From positions 1-56,033 of the IMG/VR virus record IMGVR_UViG_3300031841_003747: DNA of 56,033 nt. The stretch is one strand, 5' to 3'. This document shows positions 1-8,036 of the stretch, one piece after another. The notes beneath the pieces are model-generated. The model was not told where the DNA came from and did no database searches. It saw only the letters and a list, made by a program, of their open reading frames with translations. This DNA is from a virus. Made by a program: the position numbers and the translations under genes. Numbering within the stretch: position 1 is the stretch's first letter; every line of letters starts with the position of its first letter.

Positions 1-2
1 GT

Positions 3-491
3 AAGGTATATAGGACAGGCGTGTATCCTGAGTGGTGCTTCGATGCAAAGCTAATGGATATCCCCAAAGGTGTACCACCTGTGCTACATCGCATCCTTAC
101 TGAGTGTATAGAGCATGCCTCATCCAGTTACCACTTGCCACTAGAAGATGGGTCATTGGACTACCACCCCCTATTCTATTGTTGTTGGTATGGTTGGCGA
201 GAGCCATGGATGGACAAGCGACTAGAGCGTATGGTGCTAAACAATTACAACTATGCTTACACACCAGACCATGTACTCGACTCACTCAAGTCAAGGCCGG
301 GAGATCAGGGGCAAGGGGATGATCTAACATGGAAGGTGTACGAGGATCTATGGAAGTACAATGAGAATACAACAGATCAAACATGTATGCCCGAATGTCA
401 TACACTATGCGAAGCAGAGGAGATCATAAACAAATTCAAACCATTCGCACAACTAATCAAATATATAAGCCATGAGATACAGTACGTTTAA
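3..491 (+). CDS. Hypothetical protein, 5'-truncated, upstream of PRTRC-like genes
   Basis: The reading frame is open to the window edge, so the gene is probably cut off. A GTG at 21 could start a 156-residue protein, but no Shine-Dalgarno sequence can be seen before it. The protein is rich in Trp, Tyr and Cys (for example PLFYCCWYGW near residue 50 of the GTG-start form) and has no signal peptide or membrane segment. Its 3' end overlaps the next gene by 20 nt, which suggests translational coupling. In PRTRC cassettes of plasmids and integrative elements the gene before protein B is often protein A or F. I cannot confirm homology to either, and I see no JAB-type HxH motif that would indicate protein A. 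Function unknown. Confidence 0.6.
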   Translation, partial: KVYRTGVYPEWCFDAKLMDIPKGVPPVLHRILTECIEHASSSYHLPLEDGSLDYHPLFYCCWYGWREPWMDKRLERMVLNNYNYAYTPDHVLDSLKSRPGDQGQGDDLTWKVYEDLWKYNENTTDQTCMPECHTLCEAEEIINKFKPFAQLIKYISHEIQYV

Positions 492-1083
492 TGCAAAGCA
501 TTGCTTGATGGTGTACGAGGATGAGCAATCAACACTAGATCGTCCAGCCTGCCTACTCTATGACAAGCAAGATAACAAGTGGGGCAACGCAAGGACACTA
601 TCCCCAGAGGAGGTAGATACTATCTTCAAGTTTCGACAGGATCAGTTCTTCTCAAAGCCAGCGGTACTCCCTGAGTGTATGCTGTGGTACGAAGCAGATA
701 AGTGCTTGATGTGGTATCAGAACCCATGCACTAGACCAATGACGGTACGAGGAAAGAAGGTAAAGTACTCACACCCAGGCTTAGTGTTCATGGTATCTGC
801 CAACGCCATGCGTATCTGTGTGTACTCAAAGAAAGAAGCATTCCGCCCGACATTCACCACCAAGCTATATGAGAATCCATACTCCAATGTGGATACACAC
901 TATGGTCATGGCAATGTGGGTCTATGCCGTGTGCCTAAGTTCACTCAAGAGTATGCACATAAGCTAGATGCGTGGGAGGAGTGGACAGATATGTTCTACG
1001 AGAGTGGGTTCAACAAAGTACCTACACCAAGAAATAAAATAAAACAAAAAGACTTAACACTAGGAGAATGGATATGCGGATAG
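472..1083 (+). CDS. PRTRC system protein B-like (E2-like fold)
   Basis: This 203-residue protein resembles PRTRC protein B, a family predicted to have an E2 ubiquitin-conjugase-like fold. Features seen: the block RPTFTTKLYENPYSNVD around residues 124-140, matching the family's Pro/Thr/Leu-Tyr/Pro-Tyr/Asn pattern, followed by a Gly-rich GHGNVGLCRVP segment with Cys152 where the family has its conserved VCxG-type cysteine. The N-terminal half has alternating beta strands (LMVYEDE, CLMWYQN). The gene overlaps the following ThiF/E1-like gene, and this B-then-ThiF order is the usual PRTRC order. Role: presumed partner of the E1-like enzyme in an uncharacterised conjugation or sulfur/adenylate-transfer reaction. 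Biochemistry of PRTRC is not established. The family call rests on recalled motifs, not on a search. Confidence 0.75.
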   Translation: MRYSTFNAKHCLMVYEDEQSTLDRPACLLYDKQDNKWGNARTLSPEEVDTIFKFRQDQFFSKPAVLPECMLWYEADKCLMWYQNPCTRPMTVRGKKVKYSHPGLVFMVSANAMRICVYSKKEAFRPTFTTKLYENPYSNVDTHYGHGNVGLCRVPKFTQEYAHKLDAWEEWTDMFYESGFNKVPTPRNKIKQKDLTLGEWICG

Positions 1084-1739
1084 AAAATATATCAGTGTAC
1101 GGATGTGGTGGTACGGGATCACATATACTCAACGGACTTGCCCGTATAGATCATGCGTTGAAGAGCTTGAACAAGTTTACATTCCAGGTAACTGCGTATG
1201 ATCCAGATACAGTAACCGAACAGAATGTAGGCAGACAGGCATTCTACCCATGCGATGTGGGTGTCAATAAAGCCAAGGTACTATGCGAGCGTATCAATCT
1301 CTACTACCATACAAGGTGGCGAGCAGTACCAAGCAAAGCACCATCGTCAGATAAGACAGACCTATTCATTGCCTGTGTGGATACGGTCAAGTCACGGGAA
1401 GCAATCGCTAAGTCATGGCATAAGAAAGGTACATACATGATCGACTGCGGTAATGCCAAGTCATCGGGTCAGGTACTACTTGGCCAATTCAATGGCAAGC
1501 TACCCAATCTATATACCGAGAATGATGAACTAATCTACGGGGATGAACCCGAGGATGACTTCTCATGTACCGATCAGTACTACAGGCAAGACCTATTTGT
1601 TAATAACGCCGTCGCATTACAGGCTCTGCAAATCGTGTGGAGTATGGTGCGGTGGGGCAAAATAAACCATAGGGGTGTGTTCCTTGATATAGAACGAGGA
1701 GCGATGAACCCCATAAAAATAGAAGAGGATATCATATAA
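1074..1739 (+). CDS. PRTRC system ThiF family protein (E1-like adenylyltransferase)
   Basis: E1/ThiF/MoeB-like Rossmann enzyme. The glycine motif GCGGTGSH lies at the N-terminus, followed by a beta-strand Asp (YDPDTV), the QNVGRQ..F segment and the GVNKAK helix typical of the adenylation site, then an FIACVD strand. The C-terminal half matches the PRTRC branch: DDFSCTDQYYRQDLFVNN, a VFLDIERG strand, and a final NPIKI. Cys167 (numbered from the ATG at 1068) in FSCTD is the best candidate for a conserved catalytic or metal-binding cysteine. An ATG at 1068 would extend the protein by two residues, but AGGAG at 1062-1066 sits 7 nt before the ATG at 1074, so 1074 is preferred. The upstream gene is the E2-like partner. 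The activated substrate is unknown; no ubiquitin-like protein is recognisable in the window. Confidence 0.85.
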   Translation: MRIENISVYGCGGTGSHILNGLARIDHALKSLNKFTFQVTAYDPDTVTEQNVGRQAFYPCDVGVNKAKVLCERINLYYHTRWRAVPSKAPSSDKTDLFIACVDTVKSREAIAKSWHKKGTYMIDCGNAKSSGQVLLGQFNGKLPNLYTENDELIYGDEPEDDFSCTDQYYRQDLFVNNAVALQALQIVWSMVRWGKINHRGVFLDIERGAMNPIKIEEDII

Positions 1740-2428
1740 TGGATATGAACGCATACAGGCAGAAGAAAGCTTCTGCCCCAGGAATAAAGAAAACATCATC
1801 AGGTGACAATGTAGTAGTCATTGATGCCACAAGGGATGCAGACCCTGCTATCCAAGAGGCGATCGAGAACCACTATCACGGCACTCAGTTAAAGAAGGAT
1901 GGCACAGGTTTGGTTGAACAGTCCAAATACTTACAGCGTGTTGTTCGAAAGAGGCTCTTAGCTAATCGCTCAGAGGATAGACCTAAGCGATTTGAGTTTA
2001 AGGGTGAGGTGCATGGTGAGAAGCATACCGTCAAGGTGACCGTTAAGACTAGTAATTATAAACCATTCGATGATGGTGTCCGTCACGAGATCGAGCAGAT
2101 CGGCGTAAAGTATGACGAGGACGGGAAGAAGGTTGGTAAGTCTGCGGGCGAGCAGTTCCTTGAGCGGGCTGTTACACAAACTGCAGTATGTAAGGTAGAC
2201 TTCAGCTTGATACCGGAAGACATGAAGAACGAGGTGTTCAACCACATATTACAAGTCAATGCGATGTGTGGTATTACTGAGAAGGATATCGAGGATGGTG
2301 CTATACCTATCGTGGATATCTCATTCGGTAACACTCCGACCAGTGAGTACCACAACTTGCGTACCCTACTGACTGAGGGTGATGACAAACTCCTAGAAGA
2401 TATAACTCCTGCATCGCTATCGTACTAA
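1739..2428 (+). CDS. Hypothetical protein (229 aa), PRTRC-adjacent
   Basis: I do not recognise this protein. It starts by overlapping the stop of the ThiF-like gene by one base (ATATAATGG), so it is almost certainly co-translated with it. A second ATG lies at 1745. The N-terminal 60 residues look flexible and polar. The middle contains a beta-rich stretch (FEFKGEVHGEKHTVKVTVKTSNY) that could form a small barrel. The C-terminal half is alpha-helical with a short hydrophobic helix around VFNHILQVNAMCGI and an acidic tail. No signal peptide, transmembrane segment or catalytic motif is visible. Position suggests it belongs to the same functional unit as the E1/E2-like pair, perhaps as substrate or accessory protein; this is inference only. 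Confidence 0.75.
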   Translation: MDMNAYRQKKASAPGIKKTSSGDNVVVIDATRDADPAIQEAIENHYHGTQLKKDGTGLVEQSKYLQRVVRKRLLANRSEDRPKRFEFKGEVHGEKHTVKVTVKTSNYKPFDDGVRHEIEQIGVKYDEDGKKVGKSAGEQFLERAVTQTAVCKVDFSLIPEDMKNEVFNHILQVNAMCGITEKDIEDGAIPIVDISFGNTPTSEYHNLRTLLTEGDDKLLEDITPASLSY

Positions 2429-2911
2429 ATGAAGAAGAAATACGAAAAGGCAGAGATACTAGACCTCTGGAATACTTATACTGTGATGCTCGGACATCAA
2501 GAGAGGCAGGAGAAGTACTCAAAGACTAAATATAGAAACAAACACCTTGAGAGGTATGAAGGTCGCACCCGCGGGAGCTATGAGGCATTCATGATGAATA
2601 TCTCTACCGCAAGAGATAAGCACGGACTACCTGTACTCAAGGGATACAAGCCATCCATGCCTAACTACAATAGATATCTCGATAAGATATGTGAGACTAC
2701 TCTGGGCATAAAGGATACCCCACCCCAAAGGATAAGATATGTAGCGAACTGCATAGAGGCAGGTGAACTATTCTCCACGACATTCATTAGCGTGAAGACT
2801 GATCCTCGTGAGCTGAAGCGTGAGGGTATGGAGCTAGCCGCCGGATGGGGTGCTGAGTGTATAAGTGTACAGAAGGATACCAATCAGGAGAACCTAGACA
2901 AAAATGAGTGA
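2429..2911 (+). CDS. Hypothetical protein (160 aa)
   Basis: Its ATG abuts the TAA of the preceding gene with no spacer. The protein is basic at the N-terminus (MKKKYEKAEI) with a long charged stretch (HQERQEKYSKTKYRNKHLER) and an acidic, Asn-rich tail. Mid-protein helices include a PPQRIRYVANCIEAGELF segment. No known family, membrane segment or metal site was recognised. The charged N-terminal half could bind nucleic acid, but that is speculation. It overlaps the next gene by 8 nt, in keeping with the compact operon. Confidence 0.7.
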   Translation: MKKKYEKAEILDLWNTYTVMLGHQERQEKYSKTKYRNKHLERYEGRTRGSYEAFMMNISTARDKHGLPVLKGYKPSMPNYNRYLDKICETTLGIKDTPPQRIRYVANCIEAGELFSTTFISVKTDPRELKREGMELAAGWGAECISVQKDTNQENLDKNE

Positions 2912-3182
2912 GCCTCAGACATTCAAGTCGCCTACAGGATCGGAGTACAGCATCACACCTAGAACAGAGCGCCCTGGTTGGATCGTCACTCGCTTGGCAA
3001 CAGGCAAGGAGGAGATCGTCAGTAAGCTAATGGTAGAAAAAACCATGACTAAACTGAGGGCAGGTGAAGCTATACCATTCCGTCAGATCAATTATACTGT
3101 GGCTATTGAGCAAGCAGTATTGTTCCTACTGATCGACAAGATACATATCAATCCATTCACCAAGGAGTACACACTACGATGA
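2904..3182 (+). CDS. Hypothetical protein (92 aa)
   Basis: Small soluble protein of unknown function, overlapping its upstream neighbour by 8 nt and the following gene by 4 nt (ATGA). It appears to consist of a beta-hairpin region (SEYSITPRTERPGWIVTRL), a basic helix (KEEIVSKLMVEKTMTKLRAG) and a hydrophobic C-terminal stretch containing AVLFLLIDKI, which is too short and interrupted for a transmembrane helix. No family recognised. Confidence 0.65.
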   Translation: MSEPQTFKSPTGSEYSITPRTERPGWIVTRLATGKEEIVSKLMVEKTMTKLRAGEAIPFRQINYTVAIEQAVLFLLIDKIHINPFTKEYTLR

Positions 3183-3484
3183 GTGAGTATGAGTTTGAAG
3201 ACCTCGATGTGGAACACAAGGGGCAGTCATTCACATGTGCTGGCACATTGAAGTATAGCTATACCCCAGCCTGCCCAGACGAAGCATTCGGATACTGGGG
3301 CGCAACACCTGGTCATGGCGAGATATTCGAGGACTTAACGGTCACTGAATTAACTAGCGTTGAGTGGGAGGATGAGGACGGAAACCTTATTAGGGATACG
3401 AACTACCTACCTACTGACATATCCGAACTGAAAGAAACAATCGAAGGATACTTCGATGCGAACACAGATAAAATAGAAAAATGA
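3179..3484 (+). CDS. Hypothetical acidic protein (101 aa)
   Basis: Acidic, cytoplasmic-looking protein with a central aromatic and Pro-rich portion (YSYTPACPDEAFGYWG) and a predicted beta strand EDLTVTELTSVEWEDEDGN. Phages often carry small proteins with this kind of beta-sheet segment, but I cannot name a family. Overlaps of 4 nt with both neighbours (ATGA on each side) show tight translational coupling. No motif allows a functional claim. Confidence 0.65.
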   Translation: MSEYEFEDLDVEHKGQSFTCAGTLKYSYTPACPDEAFGYWGATPGHGEIFEDLTVTELTSVEWEDEDGNLIRDTNYLPTDISELKETIEGYFDANTDKIEK

Positions 3485-3834
3485 ATTATTACTTAATTAC
3501 AGACTTCAACCGAGATGGTGAACACGAATACTATGACCGTGTGCCCATAAAGTCATCCAAACCCAAAGAGCAATGGCATGAAAACTGGGAGAACTTATAC
3601 CTGTGCTGGCAATATGGCGCAGGATGGATTGATGAAAAGAATGGAGACTTCTGGTCTGATGACAGGATTGTAAGCGTATATGAAGTGAGGGATATGACCG
3701 AAGAGGAATACAATGTCTTCACCAAGTTTACGTCTGAGTTCGATATTGATGAAATCATCACGGAGGGTAAGGAAAATTGGGACGAGGCAGAGCTTCAACC
3801 AGCATGGGATAAATACAACGAAAAATGCCAGTAA
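3481..3834 (+). CDS. Hypothetical acidic protein (117 aa)
   Basis: Very acidic and aromatic: Trp residues are frequent (WHENWENLYLCWQYGAGW). The protein begins with a beta strand (NYYLITDF) and ends with an acidic helix. Such composition resembles DNA-mimic or anti-host proteins of phages, but no specific similarity is claimed. It overlaps the upstream gene by 4 nt and the next by 10 nt. Confidence 0.65.
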   Translation: MNYYLITDFNRDGEHEYYDRVPIKSSKPKEQWHENWENLYLCWQYGAGWIDEKNGDFWSDDRIVSVYEVRDMTEEEYNVFTKFTSEFDIDEIITEGKENWDEAELQPAWDKYNEKCQ

Positions 3835-4271
3835 TAAAGGAATACTTGTTCGTGGGAGAAAAGCGAAGCAACCTAGCAATCAAGATGAATGTAACCTGGA
3901 AAGATGGTAGGCTTGCCGCCAAGCAGTTGTTTGATGCTCTTGACGCATGTGGCATACCAAGGAAGAAATGTAGTTTCCTTAATTGGTGGCCAGAATTTGA
4001 CCGTAGAACAAAAACATGGTCAGAGCAAACGCCACGAGCCACTATCCGTAACATCGACAACCGTAACAAAGAGGGCGGATGGGGATCAGGTGACATCATA
4101 CAGATTGTAGCATTGGGAAATAAGGTGCAGAAGGAGCTAAGTAAAGAAGGTATAGATTTTATACCTGTAATTCATCCTGCGGCACGCGGAACAATCAGAA
4201 AGAAAGAAAACTATGCCGAGCATATTCGGCAACAACTAATAGAAAGTAACACGAAATATAATGTTAAGTAG
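3825..4271 (+). CDS. Uracil-DNA-glycosylase-superfamily-like protein
   Basis: A 148-residue protein with features reminiscent of minimal UDG-fold proteins. An N-terminal strand is followed by VGEKRSN (in the place of the family's GExP-type first motif). Then come a helix with GRLAAKQLFDALDACGI, a strand IIQIVALGNKVQKEL (the ALG.xvq.xL strand-helix common in UDG-like folds) and IPVIHPAARG (in the place of the HPSP motif). The usual catalytic Asp/Asn after motif 1 is not obvious, so the protein could be inactive, bind a different base, or belong to another small alpha/beta family. Its place in a phage operon with a helicase and a DNA base-exchange enzyme fits a DNA-metabolism role. Overlaps both neighbours by about 10 nt. 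Confidence 0.5.
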   Translation: MPVIKEYLFVGEKRSNLAIKMNVTWKDGRLAAKQLFDALDACGIPRKKCSFLNWWPEFDRRTKTWSEQTPRATIRNIDNRNKEGGWGSGDIIQIVALGNKVQKELSKEGIDFIPVIHPAARGTIRKKENYAEHIRQQLIESNTKYNVK

Positions 4272-4443
4272 GTACTTGGTATCCTCGGACGGTCATTGCT
4301 TATGCGATGATCGTACCGAGGGTACAGTAACCTTCAGCAAACAAGATGCTGAAGATATTGTTAATCAACTAAAAGAGAAAGGAATAAACGCCCAAGTAAT
4401 TGAGGTGAGGATAAGAAAATGGCTATCTATGATTTGGAGATAA
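4261..4443 (+). CDS. Small hypothetical protein (60 aa)
   Basis: Short ORF that overlaps the preceding gene by 11 nt and the helicase gene by 25 nt. It predicts a beta-hairpin (YLVSSDGHCLCDD) followed by a helix (SKQDAEDIVNQLKEKG) and a basic strand, like a small ferredoxin-like or DNA-binding fold. The last residues lie over the helicase start and may be there only for coupling. No family recognised. A degenerate copy of the 22-bp GTAACAC element overlaps its ATG (4246-4267). Confidence 0.5.
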   Translation: MLSRYLVSSDGHCLCDDRTEGTVTFSKQDAEDIVNQLKEKGINAQVIEVRIRKWLSMIWR

Positions 4444-7073
4444 CATCGGACGGTAAGCTCCGATCGTTCCCACAAACCGCACCTGGCGATCTGCAGATGG
4501 ATCTGGAGATTGTGGCAGGTAGATCCCCCATATCACTCGTAGTATCCCTATCGGACTATCGGAGGTTGAGTAAGCTATTCAATCATCCCAAGTGTTTGAT
4601 GTCAGAGGATGCTCGCATTGCAATCGAGACAGCATTGGAAGCGGGTAAGAAGGTCGCACGACCTATTACTAAGCCTACTGATTTCGAGCTGACTGCGTAT
4701 GTCGAGGAGGTCAAGAAACTAAAATGTATAAAGGATGTACACATAGAAGGAGATGATAAGTTCTCAGGACTTCAGCTAACTAAAGGCAGAGAGTATGAGT
4801 TTGTCTCCAAGAAGATTGAGTTCGTTGAACCATTCACCAAGGAGAAGTATCTCTTCGATGAAAGCACCGAGCAGATCGCTACTCGTACACACCAAATGTC
4901 ATTCAAGGGTAATGACTATGCCTTGCAGTTTGTTGATGACCGAGGATGGACAATGAGATTCAGAGATCATCCTACCATTCATACAGATATCAATGAGGCA
5001 AAGATATGGGAGTACTTCGAGAGACCTGATGTACCTACTGTAGCTAGTGACAACATGGATAAATACAACGATGGACTAGATATACTTAGGTATATGGAGC
5101 ATTCTGCTCAGCCCAAGTTCTCGTTTTTCCCAGGTCAAATGAAGTATATTGCATCTGCATCATGCTCTGACTCTGCACTGATTGCCGCCGAGACAGGGTG
5201 TGGTAAGACATTGATTGCGATATCACTTGTCATGATGAAAGCTCCCGGTCGTGCATTGATCTGTGCCCCCAAGGGTACAGTGGCATCTAAGGACTCAAAG
5301 GTACATGCTCAATGGGTTAAGGAGTTTAGGAAGTTCGCACCCGATATTCCTGTGTACAAGCTATTCACGCCAGGTGATTATGAGAAACTAAAGAATGAGA
5401 ATGGTGGTGAACTACCCTATGGGGTTTTCCTCACCTATGACCATGCTATGTTTCGTGGTGGTATGGAGCATATACCTAACGCTTGGTTTGAGAAGAAGAA
5501 AGACGAGGCAGGCAAGGTCATTACCCCAGACCCAGAGGCTAAGTATCGTGAACACCTCGAGGAACGGAAGATAAAGGTACCACCATTGTTTGATGCCATC
5601 GGTACCCGTGACCGAAACAACTACCACTTCGGTATTGGTGAGCAACGCACTATGCCCGTACTCAATAAGGGTGCAGTTACTGGTGAGAAGGTATGTATCC
5701 GTTGTGTATCTGAGCCATGTATGGCAACAGAGATCGGACTAGAGATGTGGGACATGGTGATCTTGGACGAGGCACATGCTATATGTAACCTTGATGCACA
5801 GATGACCAAGAACTTCATCCGGTTGCAAGCTAAGTACAGATTCGCTCTGACTGCTACTCCTATACCTAATATGATCTGGAATATCTTCTCTCTGATGGGT
5901 TGGCTCAGTGTACCTCATTGGTACTTCGGTGATCGATCCAATGCCGCTTGGCCTTACAAAGTGGATGAGATGACTGGCAGAGGTGGCTTCATTGATGAGT
6001 TCGTCACCAAGGAGATCGACCATACGCAAGCAAAGATGAATCAGAAAGCTGGCAAAGGTCCCGCCGCGGTTAAGCGATCACCTAAGATCAGTCAGCAAGC
6101 TAAGCTACTCAAGCTGATTAGACCAATGGTGGCATTCATACCCAAGGATAGATGTAATCCTAATCTACCTAAGCTAAATGTACTCAAGATTAGTGTGCCG
6201 ATGTCCAAGGAACAGAGACAGAATTACAGTCACTACATGAACCCAGCCCATGTTAAGACCAAGAACAAGATGACTAGGTATGGTACTCAACTAGCATATC
6301 TGCGTGGTATTGGTAACAATCCAAAGTCATGCGGTAAGAATCGTACAGAAGGTTCATACAATCTGTTCTCCAGTACAGACTACACACCTAAGACACATGC
6401 TGCTCTTGAAAATGTATACAATATACTATCCAAGGGTGAGCAAGTACTCATTGCTGGTGCGGCTATTGACCAGCTCAACGAGATGCAACGCAGGCTATCG
6501 GAAGCTAAGATCAAGTACACGGTTATCAATGGTGACAACTCAGATAAGGCAAGTGCGGCAGAGAAGTTCAAGTCAGGTGAAGTACCTGTACTATTCATGT
6601 CTAATAAGTGTGCCCAGGCACTATCCTTTGAGCAATGCTCCAACATGATTATCATGTCCCTTGACTGGGCATTCGGTGTATTCGATCAGACGGTGGGTCG
6701 TTGCTATCGTGTTAATTCACCCAAGGATGTGAACTGCTACATCTACCTACACTCTGAGTCACTCGATGAGTTGATGTTCGACAAGCTATGCTCCAAGCAA
6801 GATGCGGCAACCATTGCCCTGCATGGCGAGAAGGTAGATAACGAGGTAATCACAGTAGATAAGCAATCCATACTTGGTGAGCATATGTTGCAGTGGCAAA
6901 GCCTCCGTGGTCAGATTGATCTATCCGAGGAGACCGAGGCTGAGTTGTTAGCTAAGTGGCCTAGTCTACTCGACAAGCTAAAGACTATCACGGCAGGTGA
7001 GGAATTAGGAATCACCAAGGAGGATCAGGATGCAGTGGCTGAGTTACTAGAGGAGATGGAAGACTATGCCTAA
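4419..7073 (+). CDS. SNF2/superfamily 2 DNA helicase (884 aa)
   Basis: ATP-dependent DNA translocase or helicase. Two RecA-like lobes are visible. Walker A is ETGCGKT at residues 258-264, a motif Ia-like strand is ALICAPKGTV, and the DEAH box is at 450-453 (VILDEAHAI). The motif III region is ALTATP, and motif VI lies near residue 760 (DQTVGRCYRVN). The Q-like segment before Walker A (FFPGQMKYI) and the FALTATP/GRCYR pattern match SNF2-like phage helicases. A long insertion (about residues 330-440) separates motifs Ia and II. The first 230 residues form an accessory domain of unknown role. Phage SNF2-like helicases usually serve replication initiation, recombination or repair. The gene overlaps the next ORF by 8 nt. 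This is the longest left-arm gene and the likely enzymatic core of the operon. Confidence 0.92.
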   Translation: MAIYDLEITSDGKLRSFPQTAPGDLQMDLEIVAGRSPISLVVSLSDYRRLSKLFNHPKCLMSEDARIAIETALEAGKKVARPITKPTDFELTAYVEEVKKLKCIKDVHIEGDDKFSGLQLTKGREYEFVSKKIEFVEPFTKEKYLFDESTEQIATRTHQMSFKGNDYALQFVDDRGWTMRFRDHPTIHTDINEAKIWEYFERPDVPTVASDNMDKYNDGLDILRYMEHSAQPKFSFFPGQMKYIASASCSDSALIAAETGCGKTLIAISLVMMKAPGRALICAPKGTVASKDSKVHAQWVKEFRKFAPDIPVYKLFTPGDYEKLKNENGGELPYGVFLTYDHAMFRGGMEHIPNAWFEKKKDEAGKVITPDPEAKYREHLEERKIKVPPLFDAIGTRDRNNYHFGIGEQRTMPVLNKGAVTGEKVCIRCVSEPCMATEIGLEMWDMVILDEAHAICNLDAQMTKNFIRLQAKYRFALTATPIPNMIWNIFSLMGWLSVPHWYFGDRSNAAWPYKVDEMTGRGGFIDEFVTKEIDHTQAKMNQKAGKGPAAVKRSPKISQQAKLLKLIRPMVAFIPKDRCNPNLPKLNVLKISVPMSKEQRQNYSHYMNPAHVKTKNKMTRYGTQLAYLRGIGNNPKSCGKNRTEGSYNLFSSTDYTPKTHAALENVYNILSKGEQVLIAGAAIDQLNEMQRRLSEAKIKYTVINGDNSDKASAAEKFKSGEVPVLFMSNKCAQALSFEQCSNMIIMSLDWAFGVFDQTVGRCYRVNSPKDVNCYIYLHSESLDELMFDKLCSKQDAATIALHGEKVDNEVITVDKQSILGEHMLQWQSLRGQIDLSEETEAELLAKWPSLLDKLKTITAGEELGITKEDQDAVAELLEEMEDYA

Positions 7074-7257
7074 GTATAAGCCTGTAAAGATAGAGCAAGG
7101 TTGGATCACAGGGAATGACGGTAAAGGTGGTTTACCATATTGGGCCGCTTACGGAGACACCCAGTGGGGACGCAGACAGCGACTCCTAAATGGTACATAC
7201 TGGTTAATAAGGAGACTTAAAGGTGAGCCAACTGGACCTGAGTTTACAGTTAGATAA
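7066..7257 (+). CDS. Small hypothetical protein (63 aa)
   Basis: Basic, Gly- and Trp-rich protein (GWITGNDGKGGLPYWAAYGD, then WGRRQRLLNGTYWLIRRLKG) directly overlapping the helicase stop by 8 nt. The Trp/Arg pattern suggests a small nucleic-acid-binding beta structure, but no family was recognised. The 3' end overlaps the next gene's GTG start by 35 nt. Confidence 0.55.
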   Translation: MPKYKPVKIEQGWITGNDGKGGLPYWAAYGDTQWGRRQRLLNGTYWLIRRLKGEPTGPEFTVR

Positions 7258-8032
7258 AGAGTCGTGCGTTCCACCCGGTCTTAAATGGATTAAGAGTGAG
7301 GGGGATATGCCATCTTACCATCTGTATGATCGATTAAAGTACACAGGCTGGAGAGTTGACCATTGTGGTCACCCTACCGCCCTTCGTCCTTATGCTATTA
7401 GTGATGACAATGAGGAGAAAGCATACGCTACACATAATGGATTCGCATTCAGTCATGTATACTGCGCGAGGTGGTCTGCCGAGGAAATGTACAAAGCCAA
7501 GAAGCCCGAGACATGGGAGCATATAGATATACGGATCCGAGACCTACATCAGAGCCGAGCGATCGAAAGGTGCATGAACTATGATGCATTTCCCCGTGTG
7601 CCATATAAGTTCCGCGGGAGCATGGTGGAGCATGTCTATCTGGGCTTGAGATATATCACCCCAAATGTAAAGAAGTATCAAGTAGACCTAGTTAATAAGC
7701 ACAGGCGTGGCAGAAAAAGAGTGGTCGATTCTGTAAAGATTGAGGCAAGGGATAGGTCTGACGCCAAGAGGATAGCTCGATCTCATTGGGTCGGTGGTCA
7801 TGAATATGTATATGACATAAGGCAAGCAGGCTTAAAGGAGCCAATAAAGGATACTGATGAAATGATCGCTCTACTTAAAAAATTAACTGACGAGGGAATG
7901 AAGTTTCCGAAGGCAGGTTATATGAAATGGGAAGATAAATATAAAATAAGTCAGGACTGGACATTCTTTGAGCCTGGTGGATGGAAGTACAGAGGTCTAC
8001 CTGACGGATACGATGTAATAGTAAGGAGGTAA
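7223..8032 (+). CDS. Hypothetical protein (269 aa)
   Basis: Unrecognised, mostly soluble protein. The GTG at 7223 is chosen because AAGGAG lies 8 nt upstream; the next in-frame ATG at 7307 would remove 28 residues. Visible features: several His and Cys residues in the first third (DHCGHPTALRP, HVYCARW), a basic segment (NKHRRGRKRVVDSVKIEARDRSDAKRIARSHW) that looks like a strand-helix nucleic-acid-binding element, and an aromatic C-terminus (WTFFEPGGWKYRGLPDGYDVI). Position between the helicase and the DpdA-like gene suggests DNA metabolism or modification, without direct evidence. Confidence 0.75.
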   Translation: MSQLDLSLQLDKESCVPPGLKWIKSEGDMPSYHLYDRLKYTGWRVDHCGHPTALRPYAISDDNEEKAYATHNGFAFSHVYCARWSAEEMYKAKKPETWEHIDIRIRDLHQSRAIERCMNYDAFPRVPYKFRGSMVEHVYLGLRYITPNVKKYQVDLVNKHRRGRKRVVDSVKIEARDRSDAKRIARSHWVGGHEYVYDIRQAGLKEPIKDTDEMIALLKKLTDEGMKFPKAGYMKWEDKYKISQDWTFFEPGGWKYRGLPDGYDVIVRR

Positions 8033-8036
8033 TAAT

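Noticed and set aside
2169-2180. GTTACAC inside the 229-residue gene
   Set aside because: A single half-like match in coding sequence without a partner at the 22-bp spacing.
4246-4267. An eighth GTAACAC element
   Set aside because: The left half matches but the right half is GTTAA, it lies inside two overlapping coding regions and no promoter is evident; kept only as a weak candidate.
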